Origin: Tiliqua scincoides
Taxonomy: Eukaryota; Chordata; Lepidosauria; Squamata; Scincidae
Length of the DNA: 64,000 bases
Direction of reading: 5' to 3'
Assembly: GCF_035046505.1 (NCBI RefSeq)
Contig: NC_089821.1
Span: 34,024,348-34,088,347 of the forward strand
Program-made: the position numbers and the translations under genes
Part shown: positions 29,001 to 37,045 of the stretch, in pieces
Layout of the letters: every line of letters begins with the position of its first letter
Position numbering within the stretch: position 1 is the stretch's first letter
The notes under the pieces: model-generated
Database searches by the model: none
Seen by the model: only the letters and a program-made list of their open reading frames with translations
Told to the model about the DNA's origin: nothing

Positions 29001-31226
29001 CTGGCTCAGTATGAGAGAGTCCCACACATCTGTGTGATCAAAATTTAGCTAAATTAAATACATGAACACACTTTGGGCCTGCTATCTTGCTGAGCAGTCT
29101 AGGCCCAATCTCAGACCTGGTAAACTCCTATTACAGAACTATGAATAGCTAACACTTACAGTACCAAGATGAAAGGACCGAGGATATGAAGATGGTAATA
29201 GCTTTACCTTCCTATCACTATCAATTAGGGATGACACTGAGTTGGCTGGCACACATGCAGTGAAGCTATTCTGTTAACTGTGACTAACAAATCTGGGGGG
29301 AGCTACAGGATCATGCTCTTCCCCTCTACTACTTTATCCAGAGTGAATGGATGTGTCAATACGAAGCACCTGCAGTTAAGACTAATTAGATTCCCCACAC
29401 AATCAAGGATTCTAACAGTCAAACCTGAGCTAAGAGATTAGGCCCGTTCCATATGGACAATTTTTCTAAACTCTCTAGAAAAAAGGCGCCTGGGGGACAC
29501 ACATGATTGAGACGTATAAAATTTTGCAGAGGATGGACAGAGCAGTGTTCTTTTCCCTCTCACACAACACCAGAACCAGGGGGCATGCACTAAAATCAAA
29601 TGTTGGGAGAGTTAGAACAAACAAAAGAAAATATTTCTTTCCCCAGGGTCTGTGGAACTGCTTGCCACAGGATGTGATGATAGTGTCTGGCTGAGATGCC
29701 TTTAAAAAGTGACTGGACAGATTTCTAAAATTCACTGGAGGTTACAAACCATGATGGGTATATGCAACCTTCTAGTTTTAGAAGTGGGCTACCTCAGAAT
29801 GCCGGATGCAAGGGAGGACACCAGGATGCAAGTCTCTTGTTGTCTTGTGTGCTCTCAGGCATCTGGTGGGCCACCATGAGATACAGAAAGCTGGACTAGA
29901 TGGGCCTTTGGCCTGATCCAGCAGGGCTCTTCTAATGTAAATTGTTAATCTAGAGAATTGATAATGTGCTAAGATCTACCACTATGGACCAATGGAATCA
30001 CAGTTTCAACACAATCCAAAAGAAGTAGTTTACTTGATATGTTCTTGATGACCAGATCCTTGAACCGTTTTAGCACCCCAGCGCTGTTCTTTTTCACTCA
30101 CATCATTCTGTAAAGGGAATGGAGAAATATGAAACATGAAACAGCAGTAACAAGTGAACCAAACACCTCAGAAATGAAAGAGGTTTTAAAGGTCCTCACT
30201 CAAATAGAGGAGTCTCTTGTTTCCATTACCTTTGCACACATCAACCCCTTTCCTCTTGTCACCATTGAGCTTAGGAAATTTCATATTCACATATCACCCT
30301 TCAGGCAAGTCTTTCCATTAAAAAAAAATTCTCTCTTTTACAAAATCCAAAGAGGAATTACTGACATGTGCATGCACACGCATCGCCCCACAAACATTGG
30401 CTAGGCATGCCCTAAATTTCTTGCTCCAATTTTAACTCTTCAGGTCAAAACCATTTTTCATATTAACCCCTGCTAATTGGGTAAGAGGCACTTTTTCAAG
30501 TGGGTGCTCCTCTTTTTAGCAGGGGGAGAGTAATTGGCCCGCCTCACCCCAGCACTGTCTTTTCTAGTGGCTGTCTGCTGGTGTTCTTTTTGCATCTTTT
30601 AGATTGTGAGCCCTTTTGGGACAGGGAGCCATTCGTTATTTGATTTTTCTCTGTAAACCGCTTTGTGAACTTTTAGTTGAAAAGCGGTATATAAATACTG
30701 TTAATTAATTAATTAATATACTCCACGCCATATGCCATTATCTGTTTAAGCTCATTTGGTGAGCATGCGGGAGAGAGCTTCTGCTGTGGTGGTTCCCAGA
30801 TCTCAAAGCCTCCTGCCACAGCCTTTAACCAACCTACCCACAACCTACCCACCCCGCAGCCTTTAAGGAAGTTTGCATTTATTCTGCCAGTGGGCAATGG
30901 GCAAGTGGAGAAGGCCTCTTTAAACTGATGCTGTTCTGATTGCTGCTGCCCTTGGGGGCTTTTACTGTCTGTTTTACTAGCTAATTCTTGTGTAGTTTTA
31001 TTGAACTTTTTGATTGTGTTTCTGTATTTTGTTTTTTAAAAGCCTAGCAGCTTTGTCAAAGGTGGGGGAAATATAGAAGAATAAATTCAAAAATACTTAT
31101 TTGTGCCAATGTTAATACTTAAACACAGATTGTGAATCATACCACAAAGTCTGGATCCGTCTCCCAGTCATCTGCACCATCATCCTGGTCAACAGTGATG
31201 GCATGGCCTGCAGTTGCTTTCCACAT
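1910..31226 (-). CDS. CTTN: Cortactin, complete gene in 16 coding exons
   Basis: Cortactin binds F-actin and the Arp2/3 complex, stabilises branched actin at the cell cortex, and recruits partners through its SH3 domain. Sixteen exons on the minus strand join with matching splice phases into 1,644 nt, giving 547 residues plus stop, against 550 in human. In order: an acidic N-terminus with the ADDWETDP Arp2/3 motif (residues 18-25); 6.5 repeats of about 37 residues of the GFGGKFGVQ type (about 80-318); a charged helical stretch (319-390); a Pro/Tyr-rich linker (391-480); and an SH3 domain ending VELRQ. The start is the MWKA methionine, the first codon of its exon. PPFIA1 lies upstream on the same strand, as in other vertebrates. 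Identification is firm. The expression level and splice forms are not visible here. Confidence 0.97.
2500..3015. mobile_element. GC-rich inverted-repeat element, copy A
   Basis: Ends AGCCCAATCCTGAGCT and AGCTCAGGGCTGGGCT. The interior shares long blocks with 19,403-19,832 (for example GCAATGGGGCTACTCACTTT). No coding potential or target duplication found. Long open frames here follow from high GC. Confidence 0.75.
3308..3376 (-). CDS. CTTN: CTTN coding exon 15
   Basis: Codes for [20 protein letters not shown] and YQA, where the SH3 domain begins (the ALYDY motif). The donor is GTAGGT. Confidence 0.95.
3868..4213. mobile_element. Non-autonomous hAT transposon
   Basis: Terminal inverted repeats CAGGGGTTCCCAAAC and GTTTGGGAACTGCTG. 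They are flanked by CACTAGGA (3,860-3,867) and CACAAGGA (4,214-4,221), a 7/8-matching 8-bp target duplication. Confidence 0.88.
4282..4459 (-). CDS. CTTN: CTTN coding exon 14 (tyrosine-rich linker)
   Basis: Fifty-nine codons plus one base. It opens [12 protein letters not shown], passes through [19 protein letters not shown] and ends [14 protein letters not shown]. The length equals the human stretch but the sequence is much less conserved than in the repeats or SH3 domain. Confidence 0.92.
4986..5443 (-). mobile_element. CR1 LINE 3' fragment
   Basis: The same family as the 46.8-kb copy. It has the 8-bp tail repeat at 4,986-5,003 and a decayed reading frame with [20 protein letters not shown]. 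It lies in a CTTN intron. Confidence 0.9.
5830..5919 (-). CDS. CTTN: CTTN coding exon 13 (proline-rich)
   Basis: Thirty codons, [20 protein letters not shown] to LPSSPLYV. The donor is read as GTG then GTTAGT; a cut three bases earlier (TAT then GTGGTT) is possible and would drop the final valine. In human this exon ends ...VYE, the Src site around Y421. Confidence 0.9.
5920..7856. other. CTTN intron sequence
   Basis: Unique-looking intron with a GC-rich patch near 6,780-7,170 and a poly-G run at 7,498-7,511. I see no exon and no classifiable element. Confidence 0.5.
7857..8002 (-). CDS. CTTN: CTTN coding exon 12 (helical region)
   Basis: A 146-nt exon that opens [20 protein letters not shown] and continues as a Glu/Lys/Arg/Gln-rich helix ending EEARQKE. 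The donor GTAAGT is strong. Confidence 0.95.
8489..8558 (-). CDS. CTTN: CTTN coding exon 11
   Basis: Twenty-three codons plus one base, [13 protein letters not shown] and then [10 protein letters not shown]. It links the repeats to the helical region. The donor is GTGAGA. Confidence 0.93.
9028..9313. mobile_element. Non-autonomous hAT transposon
   Basis: Terminal repeats CAGAGGTGTCCAAAC and GTTTGGGCACCCCTG. They are flanked by a perfect 8-bp duplication TTCTAGTA (9,020-9,027 and 9,314-9,321). Confidence 0.93.
9320..9380. repeat. Short nested-palindrome repeat, partial
   Basis: AAGTCCTACTGAACACTGTG, then ATACATAGGGTTGCACTG. It directly abuts the right target duplication of the hAT at 9,028-9,313. 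Confidence 0.55.
9407..9462 (-). CDS. CTTN: CTTN coding exon 10 (half repeat 7)
   Basis: Codes for [19 protein letters not shown], the final half repeat, and ends at residue 318 in phase 0. The donor is GTATGA. It lies just upstream of the hAT and short-repeat cluster at 9,028-9,380. Confidence 0.95.
10826..11083. repeat. Long hairpin (89-bp inverted arms)
   Basis: Arms at 10,826-10,914 and 10,995-11,083 are about 94% complementary, with an 80-bp loop. Shared core: GAACTACAATTCTAGGTGT. Probably a fold-back transposon; no target duplication was recognised. It lies in the CTTN intron between repeat 6 and the half repeat. Confidence 0.9.
11461..11571 (-). CDS. CTTN: CTTN coding exon 9 (repeat 6, GC donor)
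   Basis: A 111-nt phase 1-1 exon from [18 protein letters not shown] to KLAKHESQQ. After the last coding base the intron begins GCAGAG, so this is a GC-type donor. In mammals the sixth-repeat exon is the one skipped in splice variant SV1. Skipping here would also keep the frame. Confidence 0.93.
12899..13009 (-). CDS. CTTN: CTTN coding exon 8 (repeat 5)
   Basis: A 111-nt phase 1-1 exon from [19 protein letters not shown] to KIQLHESQK, including the CALGWDHQ form typical of this repeat. The donor GTATTT is weak. A genomic palindrome begins 68 bp upstream of the acceptor, on the intron side. Confidence 0.95.
13078..13217. repeat. Palindrome beside CTTN repeat-5 exon
   Basis: Arms of about 66 bp (13,078-13,143 and 13,152-13,217) with an 8-bp loop, sharing AGCAGCTTCCT and GCATAGCCTCATTA. 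It begins 68 bp upstream, on the intron side, of the CTTN exon that ends at 13,009. Confidence 0.88.
13909..14194. mobile_element. TA-flanked MITE nested in the Tigger element
   Basis: Begins CAGGCATGCCCAGGG after TA and ends AGGGGCCCCTTTG before TA. The interior resembles the elements at 53,057 and 59,979 (GATAAGTGAATCTGCAGA; GCAGAGGCTGCAGGTGAATG). Confidence 0.7.
15320..15767. mobile_element. TA-flanked MITE nested in the Tigger element
   Basis: Ends CAGGTTGAGTCTCATTATTT and GATTAGGTTATACCTG, flanked by TA on both sides. Same family as 52,285-52,810. Confidence 0.8.
16012..16094. repeat. Short nested-palindrome repeat, diverged
   Basis: GGCTACAGTCCTAAACATG at the left, AACATGCTTAAGATTG at the right. 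The inner palindrome is degraded. Confidence 0.6.
16516..16576. repeat. Short nested-palindrome repeat, partial
   Basis: AGTAAGCTCCACTGAACATA, then GCAGACATGCATGGGATTG. The left arm is missing. Confidence 0.55.
16960..17070 (-). CDS. CTTN: CTTN coding exon 7 (repeat 4)
   Basis: A 111-nt phase 1-1 exon from [19 protein letters not shown] to KTEKHESQK. In mammals the fourth repeat is the one most needed for F-actin binding. The donor GTTCTT is weak. Confidence 0.95.
18013..18123 (-). CDS. CTTN: CTTN coding exon 6 (repeat 3)
   Basis: A 111-nt phase 1-1 exon from [19 protein letters not shown] to KTEKHESQK. It is one complete actin-binding repeat. The donor is GTTAGT. Confidence 0.96.
18732..18895 (-). 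mobile_element. tRNA-derived SINE fragment (lizard-type)
   Basis: On the minus strand it reads GTAGAAGGTCCCAGGTATCT, then GTAAGGCTGGGAAAGACCC, like the tRNA-related head and body of squamate SINEs. Degraded and partial. It lies in a CTTN intron. Confidence 0.6.
19403..19832. mobile_element. GC-rich inverted-repeat element, copy B
   Basis: Ends AGCCCAATCCTGAGCT and AGCTCAGGATCGAGCT. It is about 430 bp against 516 bp for copy A, with an internal deletion relative to it. Confidence 0.75.
20364..20751. mobile_element. hAT-like element, degraded right end
   Basis: The left end is CAGTGTTCCCTGTAAGG, a widespread hAT terminus. The flanks are CCCAAGAC and CCCAAGAT (7/8). The right terminus (AACAAAACACT) is only loosely complementary. 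Confidence 0.55.
20964..21018 (-). CDS. CTTN: CTTN coding exon 5 (second half of repeat 2)
   Basis: Eighteen codons, [18 protein letters not shown], plus one base. This short exon shifts the repeat exons from phase 0 to phase 1. The donor is GTAAAA. Confidence 0.94.
21608..21718 (-). CDS. CTTN: CTTN coding exon 4 (repeats 1 and 2)
   Basis: Residues 97-133, from [17 protein letters not shown] to GVQVDRVDQ. It is exactly 111 nt (37 codons), one repeat unit long, and in phase 0. The donor is GTAAGC. Confidence 0.96.
21719..24488. other. CTTN intron sequence
   Basis: Between coding exons 4 and 3. No exon, RNA gene or classifiable element seen. Confidence 0.5.
24497..24866. mobile_element. Non-autonomous hAT transposon
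   Basis: Ends CAGTGGTTTTCAAATT and AGTTTGAAATGCCCTG. The 8-bp target duplication is a perfect CTTTAGGG (24,489-24,496 and 24,867-24,874). The GC-rich interior gives long accidental open frames on both strands. Confidence 0.92.
25242..25574. mobile_element. Non-autonomous hAT transposon
   Basis: Ends CAGGGGTATCAAACGTAAG and TTTGATACCCCTG. The flanks are ATCTAGTA and ATCTAGAA (7/8). Confidence 0.9.
25575..27121. other. CTTN intron sequence
   Basis: AT-rich intron upstream of the coding exon 3 donor. Nothing recognisable. Confidence 0.5.
27122..27251 (-). CDS. CTTN: CTTN coding exon 3 (first half of repeat 1)
   Basis: The codon for N53 is completed here. The exon runs through [12 protein letters not shown] to [15 protein letters not shown] at residue 96, which opens the first actin-binding repeat. 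The donor is GTAAGT. Confidence 0.96.
27252..29474. other. CTTN intron sequence
   Basis: Mostly unclassified. A hydrophobic 122-codon plus-strand frame at 28,609-28,977 has no recognised homology. 28,200-28,500 may be an old LINE remnant but could not be assigned. Confidence 0.4.
29475..29938 (+). mobile_element. CR1 LINE 3' fragment
   Basis: The 3' end of a CR1 on the plus strand, opposite to CTTN. It retains [14 protein letters not shown] and [10 protein letters not shown], and ends in GATCCAGCAGGGCTCTTC. Confidence 0.88.
30034..30107 (-). CDS. CTTN: CTTN coding exon 2
   Basis: Residues 29-52 plus two bases of codon 53, reading [13 protein letters not shown] and on to GHQEHI. This is the rest of the acidic N-terminal region. 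The acceptor is TACAG and the donor GTAAAC. Confidence 0.95.
30470..30720 (+). mobile_element. L2-tailed SINE or LINE 3' fragment
   Basis: GATTGTGAGCCCTTTTGGGA, then CTGTAAACCGCTTTGTGAAC and AAAGCGGTATATAAATA, ending in (TTAA)n. This is the 3' end typical of reptile L2-type elements. Confidence 0.7.
31143..31226 (-). CDS. CTTN: CTTN coding exon 1 (start codon, DDW motif)
   Basis: Residues 1-28, reading [10 protein letters not shown] and ending DPDFV. The acidic DDW at residues 19-21 is the Arp2/3-binding motif. The acceptor CAG directly precedes the ATG, so the start codon is the first codon of the exon. The donor is GTATGA, in phase 0. Confidence 0.95.
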
Positions 31227-32610
31227 CTGAAATATTAAACATTGCATTAGACAGAATCTCAACTGAGCATCACCACCACCCCAGAACCAAGATCTACAAG
31301 AAATGTATTAGTATGCTAGGGGGAAAAAATTAAATTCAGTCCTGTGTCTTCCCACCCAAAGACAGCATTGTCATTGGTTTCACCAGTTTTCAGTTCTGTT
31401 AAGAATAGCAGCACTTCTGGGTTTTAACCTATTTCAAATGTCTGCAAGTTGAATTCTCAGCTAATTTGTCATCTCCATGGCTTTTTTATTCTCTTGCTCT
31501 TATTCAACAGCTAGAAATAGTCACTGGAATCATTTCAAAGAAAAGGAGGAAGCTCTTTCTGGCAAGAGTCAACATACGTTTGCTTCATTCATTCATTCAA
31601 AACACATTGTGAGCCACAGAAAGAGAGGTCTGTTCAGAAAGGATACTTCCTAGGCTGGACTGCTTAGCAAACTTACCATCACACATTTACAGAAAACAAG
31701 ATTAATATTAGTAGAAACAATGATTATGGTAGAAACTGGGCATTAAAAAGGGATTGCATATATTTTCCCTTCATTTATCTAGATGGGCTTTTGCTGGAGA
31801 TATAAGCTATCACAACATTAATTAAAGACATGTGGACCATCTGGTACAATTCTTTGCCTCCCAACAATCTGAAAGCCACCCAGCTCCATAAAGCTTTAAC
31901 AGGATGCCCACATTCCCTTCACCACCCCAAACACACCACATTTCAGCTTCTCATTCTTTCTTTCTATACTCCAGTCTAGCTCTGAAGAGATCCTGGTTTT
32001 TCCATTCCAGACTATAACCTCTCTTATTTTCCACTGGGCACAGTTAGTTGCACAGCAGCTTTACATTTCCTATTCAGTGTGCTGTTCTGGCTGATTTCTT
32101 TCAACTAGGCTGGAGAGGAACATTATCCATGCCGAATCCATGAGTCATTCACTCAAACAGCAATTTCTGGAAAAAAAGAGAGAACAACCCGAGATTCTGG
32201 CTACTTTATCCTCCTGATTCAGCAACAGAGTGTTTTCAATTTCATCTAGACTCCCCTCAAGAAAAAGAGGACCGTATGTGGTGTGCAGAGTGTATTTTAC
32301 ACAGCGAGAATTGGAAAAGTGGTACAGGATGTCAACCCAGACCATATGTTTCACATTAGCCATGCACCACATATGCACTCAGACCTACATGTTTGTACGA
32401 CAGGAGGAAAAGTTACTGTCTTTGTGCAAAAATCCTGCTCTCCAATGAAACAAAGGACTGATCCCATGAACGGAAGACAGAGAGACTAAATCCATCTCTT
32501 CCACCAGAATGGCATCTCCAGGGATATTTAGGGTTGGCACATGCACATTCCTGCAATATTGCTGTCCCTTTTCAGCCACACTAGACGCTGTTCCAGAACC
32601 ACCTTTCAGA

Positions 32611-32649
32611 GCGCGATACCATAGTCTTTCGAGACTGAAGGTTGCCAAC
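32611..32649 (+). mobile_element. SINE tail fragment shared with the 5S-derived SINE
   Basis: GCGCGATACCATAGTCTTTC, then GAGACTGAAGGTTGCCAAC. Same tail as at 38,326-38,360 on the other strand; no 5S head is attached here. Confidence 0.75.
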
Positions 32650-33999
32650 TATGCTGTCCCTAACATATTTGGGGTTGGAACACCCCATAATGTACAGGAA
32701 TTTCATGGCTACGAACCTAATAATAATAATTTTTTATTGTTATAACCACCACCTCTGATCCTATGCTTTGACAAATGGCCTCACGTGTAAAAAAATAAAG
32801 CAGATAAAGCTCTTCCTATAACTTTCTCTCCAAACCAGAAAATGCTTCTTCTACTGAATTTCTGTGAATAAAGTTGAGGACAGGGGCTATTAAGAAATCT
32901 AAGTCCCTGTTCAGGTGTTCAACAACAGTGAACACAGTACCCAAGTATGAGGAGTCCGGGTACAAGCAACCAGAGATCCCCAGCATTCTTTATCATGAGG
33001 GGGATCTCTCTTCAGGGACAGCATTTTTCACTTCAGAGCATGTCAGTACAAGGGTAGGAAGTCAGGAGCACTCTCTCATTGACTCTGTACCTGGATACCC
33101 CATTGACAATTGCAAAACAACTGAACAGGACTCTGGTTGATGGCAATTAGGAGAGAATGAACATGCTACTCCTGAGTAATTATGTAATGGTGACCATATG
33201 TCAAACCATGACTTGTGTGCTCTGCCTCTTCCTTCCTCTGCTTCACATCCCTTTCAGTTTTGGAGATAACCATAGCTGGTGTTATGCTGTTGGCAAGTAT
33301 GATTGGCTTGAATTGCAATTTATTTCTGACCATAGTTTTGAGCTGAGGTTTGGCACCAAACACACTTAGAAAAAGTGCAGACATAATACTGAACATCTTG
33401 CCTCTAAAAGTGACAAGAGGGTGGGGTGGAAATACCAGCAAGAGTGTGGAGTTTCTAGAGAGTCCCCCTGATCACTGAACCATTGTTTGGCAATCAGCAT
33501 TTATACTTGCATCAGGCTAGGAATCAACTATACATGTTAATAAGAAACCATGTGAAGGTCAGTGACAATGAATGGTCCATAAGCAAACAAAGAGAAGCAG
33601 CTGAAAGGAAACCTGGAAAGTGGAGAATGGTAGTGGTGAGCAATTATGAATATACACAAAAAGATGCTACGAGGGAAGTGAATCCTACATGGTCATATGG
33701 GGCATGGAAGAGTATGTTCAAATACATTTTGGATGCGTCCATACCCAGCAGTGAAATCATTTGGCACACCCAGTATATATTGTACTATATGCAACAATAA
33801 CCCCATCAGAAATAAACACTTTCCTTCACTAGTTTTATTTCAACTATGAGCAATCTCTTATCTTGTATAGAATTGGAAGCATTGGAGAGTCCCATGCTAT
33901 GGAGATTTCAATCTGGATGAATCAAACTTCTGTCCATAGCAGTAACCCATGAGTAAGATTTGATGTGCCCGACTGAATCACAGGCAATGAAATACCGCA

Positions 34000-34360
34000 G
34001 CATTACAATTCATTTCCGAACAATGAATTGTTCCATTCTGGTACTCCCCAGTGGATTAAAAAATCAGTGGATTACAAATCAGTGGAAAAATCACTTCCTA
34101 CTTCCAGGTTTCTTGCTCTCCATTGTTGCCCCAGAAAATGTTGGACACACACTATACCACATTCAGCCACTAAATGGGGTGAATAATGGAATCCAATGGT
34201 ATGAAATTATAATTATTTAACAGCGCGAAGGTAGGAAATGGAATTTTGGTGCTTTTTTCCCTTGTTACAAGGCATTTAAATACAAGGCATTACAAGGCAA
34301 CCTTAGTATCCGTGGTAAATCAAATCAGTGGATATTGAGGTCCCACCTGAATCTGCATTC
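34000..34360. mobile_element. Possible degraded Tigger-type MITE
   Basis: GTATCCGTGGTAAATC and GTGGATATTGAGGTCCCACC near 34,308-34,352 resemble Tigger MITE right ends. The left boundary is unclear. Confidence 0.35.
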
Positions 34361-34959
34361 ATGCAAGCAATATATTAGCTAGTCATATGCTGACACCAAC
34401 TCTGACAATGTCCATGATCAGCAATGCTTTTTTAAAAAAATATTCAGTTTCACAAACATTTGAATGACTGCTATCCATAAAATGTTGGCCTGCACGTTGT
34501 GATTTTACTTAGCATGCAGACTTAGAGATGCCAGCAAGGTGTGTTCTGCAGTAACAAGGCATCTCCTCAACTTATAGTAAAATCCTCATCTATTCACTCA
34601 TAATGTATATTCAATTGATGGTTAAGAAACAGGAGTTGGTCACATCACAAAAAGACTTGAGGATTCTTCTGACAGCAACTTGAACAAGAATCTTTTTAGC
34701 TTTTAAGGTGTAGGAGACAACAGTCCTCATCACCTCTGGGGACCAGTTTTTAAACCATTAGGCTGTCCAATTCCCCTCCTGATGGATTTTGTGAGCCACT
34801 CTTTGCTAGAGGCCAAAGCTGAGCAGGCACATGAAGAAACTATTCCACTCTCGGATTAAACAGCAGCCCTTCCCCCGCTGCCTGCATTCACAATCACTAG
34901 TGAACATCAGCCTCTCCACTCCACCCAGGAACTGGCAGGACAAGGAAGAAAGGCGTGAG

Positions 34960-35990
34960 TGTGTGCAGGTCAGGGCTTCCACCAGTCTTTCAACCCCCAG
35001 GCTCTGTGGAGGGGGCAACCCGACCCACGCGGAGAGAACGGCGGGCGGGGGGGGCAAAACAAGCACGCAGGGTGAGCAAGGAGGGAGCCTAGGCGTGCGC
35101 ACCCAGCCAGCCTTCCTGGTCGCGTGTCCCAGGCAAACAAGAGCCAAGGGCTCAACCCCCTTTGATCAGCTGCCTCGCGGCTAGAGAACAAAAGGCAATC
35201 GAGCCAGGGGAGGGAGGCAGGCAGCCAGCGGGCGCGATGTGGCAGCCACTCCGCTTCCTTCCACCCCATTGACTTGCTCAGGATCAAGAAGGGTGACCAC
35301 CCCCCCCCCAACACGCTCAGGATGCGGCCCTACCTTGGGTTGCTGAAGCCTGGAGTGAGGCTAGATTCCCAGGGGGGGCAGGCAGCCCTTCCTGGATGAG
35401 ACCCCAGTCCTGCCTCCCTGGGACCAGGGGGACCCCGGGGCGACCTGCCCTGCCCTGCCTGGTGGCTCTGCTCCGCTCCGCTCGCAGGGGCAGCCAGGAG
35501 CCTGCGCGCCCTCCTGCCAAGGGACCAGCCGCCCGGGGGGACTTTGTTTCCTGCCGCGTCCCTTCTGCAGCCGCAGCGCTGCTCCTTCTCCGGCTGCGGG
35601 GCTTCCTCGCTCCGTCGCTGCTGCAATTTCCGCCTCTCCCAAGATCCCGTTTCCTGCCTTGCATCACGGCGCGTCACGGGCTGGGAGAGGCTGGCTGGCT
35701 GGCTGGCACTGGGCACTCGGCGCGCCCCCTGCACTGCCCTGCCCGCGGCAGCCGCGCTCGCCCTCCTCCCCTCCCCGGCCCCTCGCAAAGGGAACCCCCC
35801 GCTTCCCCGGGGGTGGGGGCGTTCGCCTGCGCCTCGGTTGGGGCTGGCCCGCGGTGCATCGCGCTGTCCAGGCGTGCGCACAAACGCGCCACAGGGAGCC
35901 AGGGCTTGGGCTGCGCAGGGAACCCCGGGGTGAAAGGCTCCTCGGGGTGCTGCTTCCTCTTCCCAACCTGCCAGGGGCAGGCTCTGGGGC
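34960..35990. promoter_or_regulatory. CTTN: CpG island, likely CTTN promoter
   Basis: About 1 kb of GC-rich sequence with frequent CpG, unlike the AT-rich surroundings. It lies 4 kb upstream of the first coding exon. Long open frames here on both strands follow from few AT-rich stops and are not taken as genes. The transcription start cannot be placed from sequence alone. Confidence 0.75.
35334..35660 (-). other. CTTN: Probable CTTN non-coding exon 1
   Basis: On the minus strand the island contains ACCCAAG followed by a GTAGGG donor at 35,333. Joined to coding exon 1 this gives CCCAAG-ATG-TGG, with A at -3, a good initiation context. The upper end is a guess within the CpG island. Confidence 0.45.
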
Positions 35991-36000
35991 TCAGGCAGCG

Positions 36001-36081
36001 CCCAATCCTAGCTACACTTTCCTGGGAAGAAGCTCCATTGACTGTAATGGGACTTACTTCTGAGTAGACAGGCCTAGGATG
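36001..36081. repeat. Short nested-palindrome repeat
   Basis: CCCAATCCTAGCTACACTTT, then CTCCATTGACTGTAATGGGA and CCTAGGAT. The same family as 54,651. It abuts the CpG island. Confidence 0.75.
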
Positions 36082-36090
36082 GCGCACTGA

Positions 36091-36246
36091 GGGCCCAGAC
36101 CTCTCCAGCTTTCCACCACTGATGCAGCTGTGCCAGTGGGGCAGGTGCTGCATGTGGGACACAAGAGGCCTTCTCAGGGTAAAGGAATGTTTGGTCCCTT
36201 TCTTCAGGGTTGCATCAGCACTGGAAAGTTGGATAGGATTGGGCCC
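36091..36246. mobile_element. Inverted-repeat element, first of an adjacent pair
   Basis: Left end GGGCCCAGACCTCTCCAGC. The right end CTGGAAAGTTGGATAGGATT runs into GGGCCC. Interior ACTGATGCAGC is shared with the next copy. Confidence 0.7.
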
Positions 36247-36263
36247 TTAAAAATACTCACGAA

Positions 36264-36443
36264 GGGCCCACTCCTATCCAACTTTCCAGTGCTGATGCAG
36301 CACTGCCAATGGGGCATGCGCTGCATCCTGCAGTGGTGGTGGGGCAGTCACGGAGGCCTCTTCCAGGTAAGAAACATTTGCTTCCTTACCTGGGGGCTGC
36401 ATTGTGGATGCATTGGCCCTGGAAAGTTGGATAGGATTGGGTC
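36264..36443. mobile_element. Inverted-repeat element, second of an adjacent pair
   Basis: Left end GGGCCCACTCCTATCCAACT, right end AGTTGGATAGGATTGGG. It lies 17 bp from the first copy. Both are followed by TTAAAAATACT. Confidence 0.72.
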
Positions 36444-36700
36444 TTTAAAAATACTGTCTATCCTATTTTTATCCCACCTTTCTTCCACATCAAAGGGGAC
36501 TGAAGGCAGAAAATAAAATCTATACAATTAAAACACCCCCAGGATCACAAAAATGAAAAATCATTAAAAAGTGCCAGCCTTCAGTTTCAATTAATACCCT
36601 TCATAAAGAATAAAAGAGAATAAATTAATTCTTCACTAGCACCGCAAGCCTGTGTGTAAACCTCCTAGAGAAATCTTTTAAAGAACTGGATTGCGTTGGT
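36444..36700. other. Old LINE-like remnant
   Basis: TATTTTTATCCCACCTTTCTTCC followed by low-complexity A-rich sequence suggests the reverse complement of a worn L2-type tail. Boundaries are not clear. Confidence 0.3.
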
Positions 36701-36753
36701 GTCTGTGAAAACATTGAATACAATTTGCAATGCATATGATATAATGGCTGTGT

Positions 36754-37045
36754 CAGGAGTGTCAAACATAAGGCGCATGGGCTGGATGTGGCCCCCAGAA
36801 GCAATTTATCTGGCTTCTGTTATAATTGGGGTCTTCCAGTATGATAATCGGTCTCTCCCATATCTTAAAATTATGAACAAGATTTGCACATTTTCTCTTC
36901 TGTCATTTGCAGCTAGTGAATTTATGTGTGAGAACAAGATGCTTATTTTTGACCATCACCTGCTTAATGACATCACTTCTGGCCCTCAGCAAGCGCCAGG
37001 AATGCTAACTTTGGCCCTCTGTGTGAAACAAGTTTGGCATCCTTG
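36754..37045. mobile_element. Non-autonomous hAT transposon
   Basis: Ends CAGGAGTGTCAAACATAAGG and GTTTGGCATCCTTG. The flanks are GGCTGTGT and GGCTATAT, differing by two transitions. Same group as 25,242, 42,222 and 62,400. Confidence 0.85.

Larger units (their letters stand above)
31230..34959. other. CTTN first intron
   Basis: Between the CpG-island exon and coding exon 1. Apart from the SINE tail at 32,611 and the doubtful MITE at 34,000 I see nothing assignable. Confidence 0.5.

Noticed and set aside
35330-36162. Several overlapping 93-223-codon open frames on both strands
   Set aside because: They lie in a CpG island, where stops are rare by composition. They overlap on opposite strands and resemble no protein.
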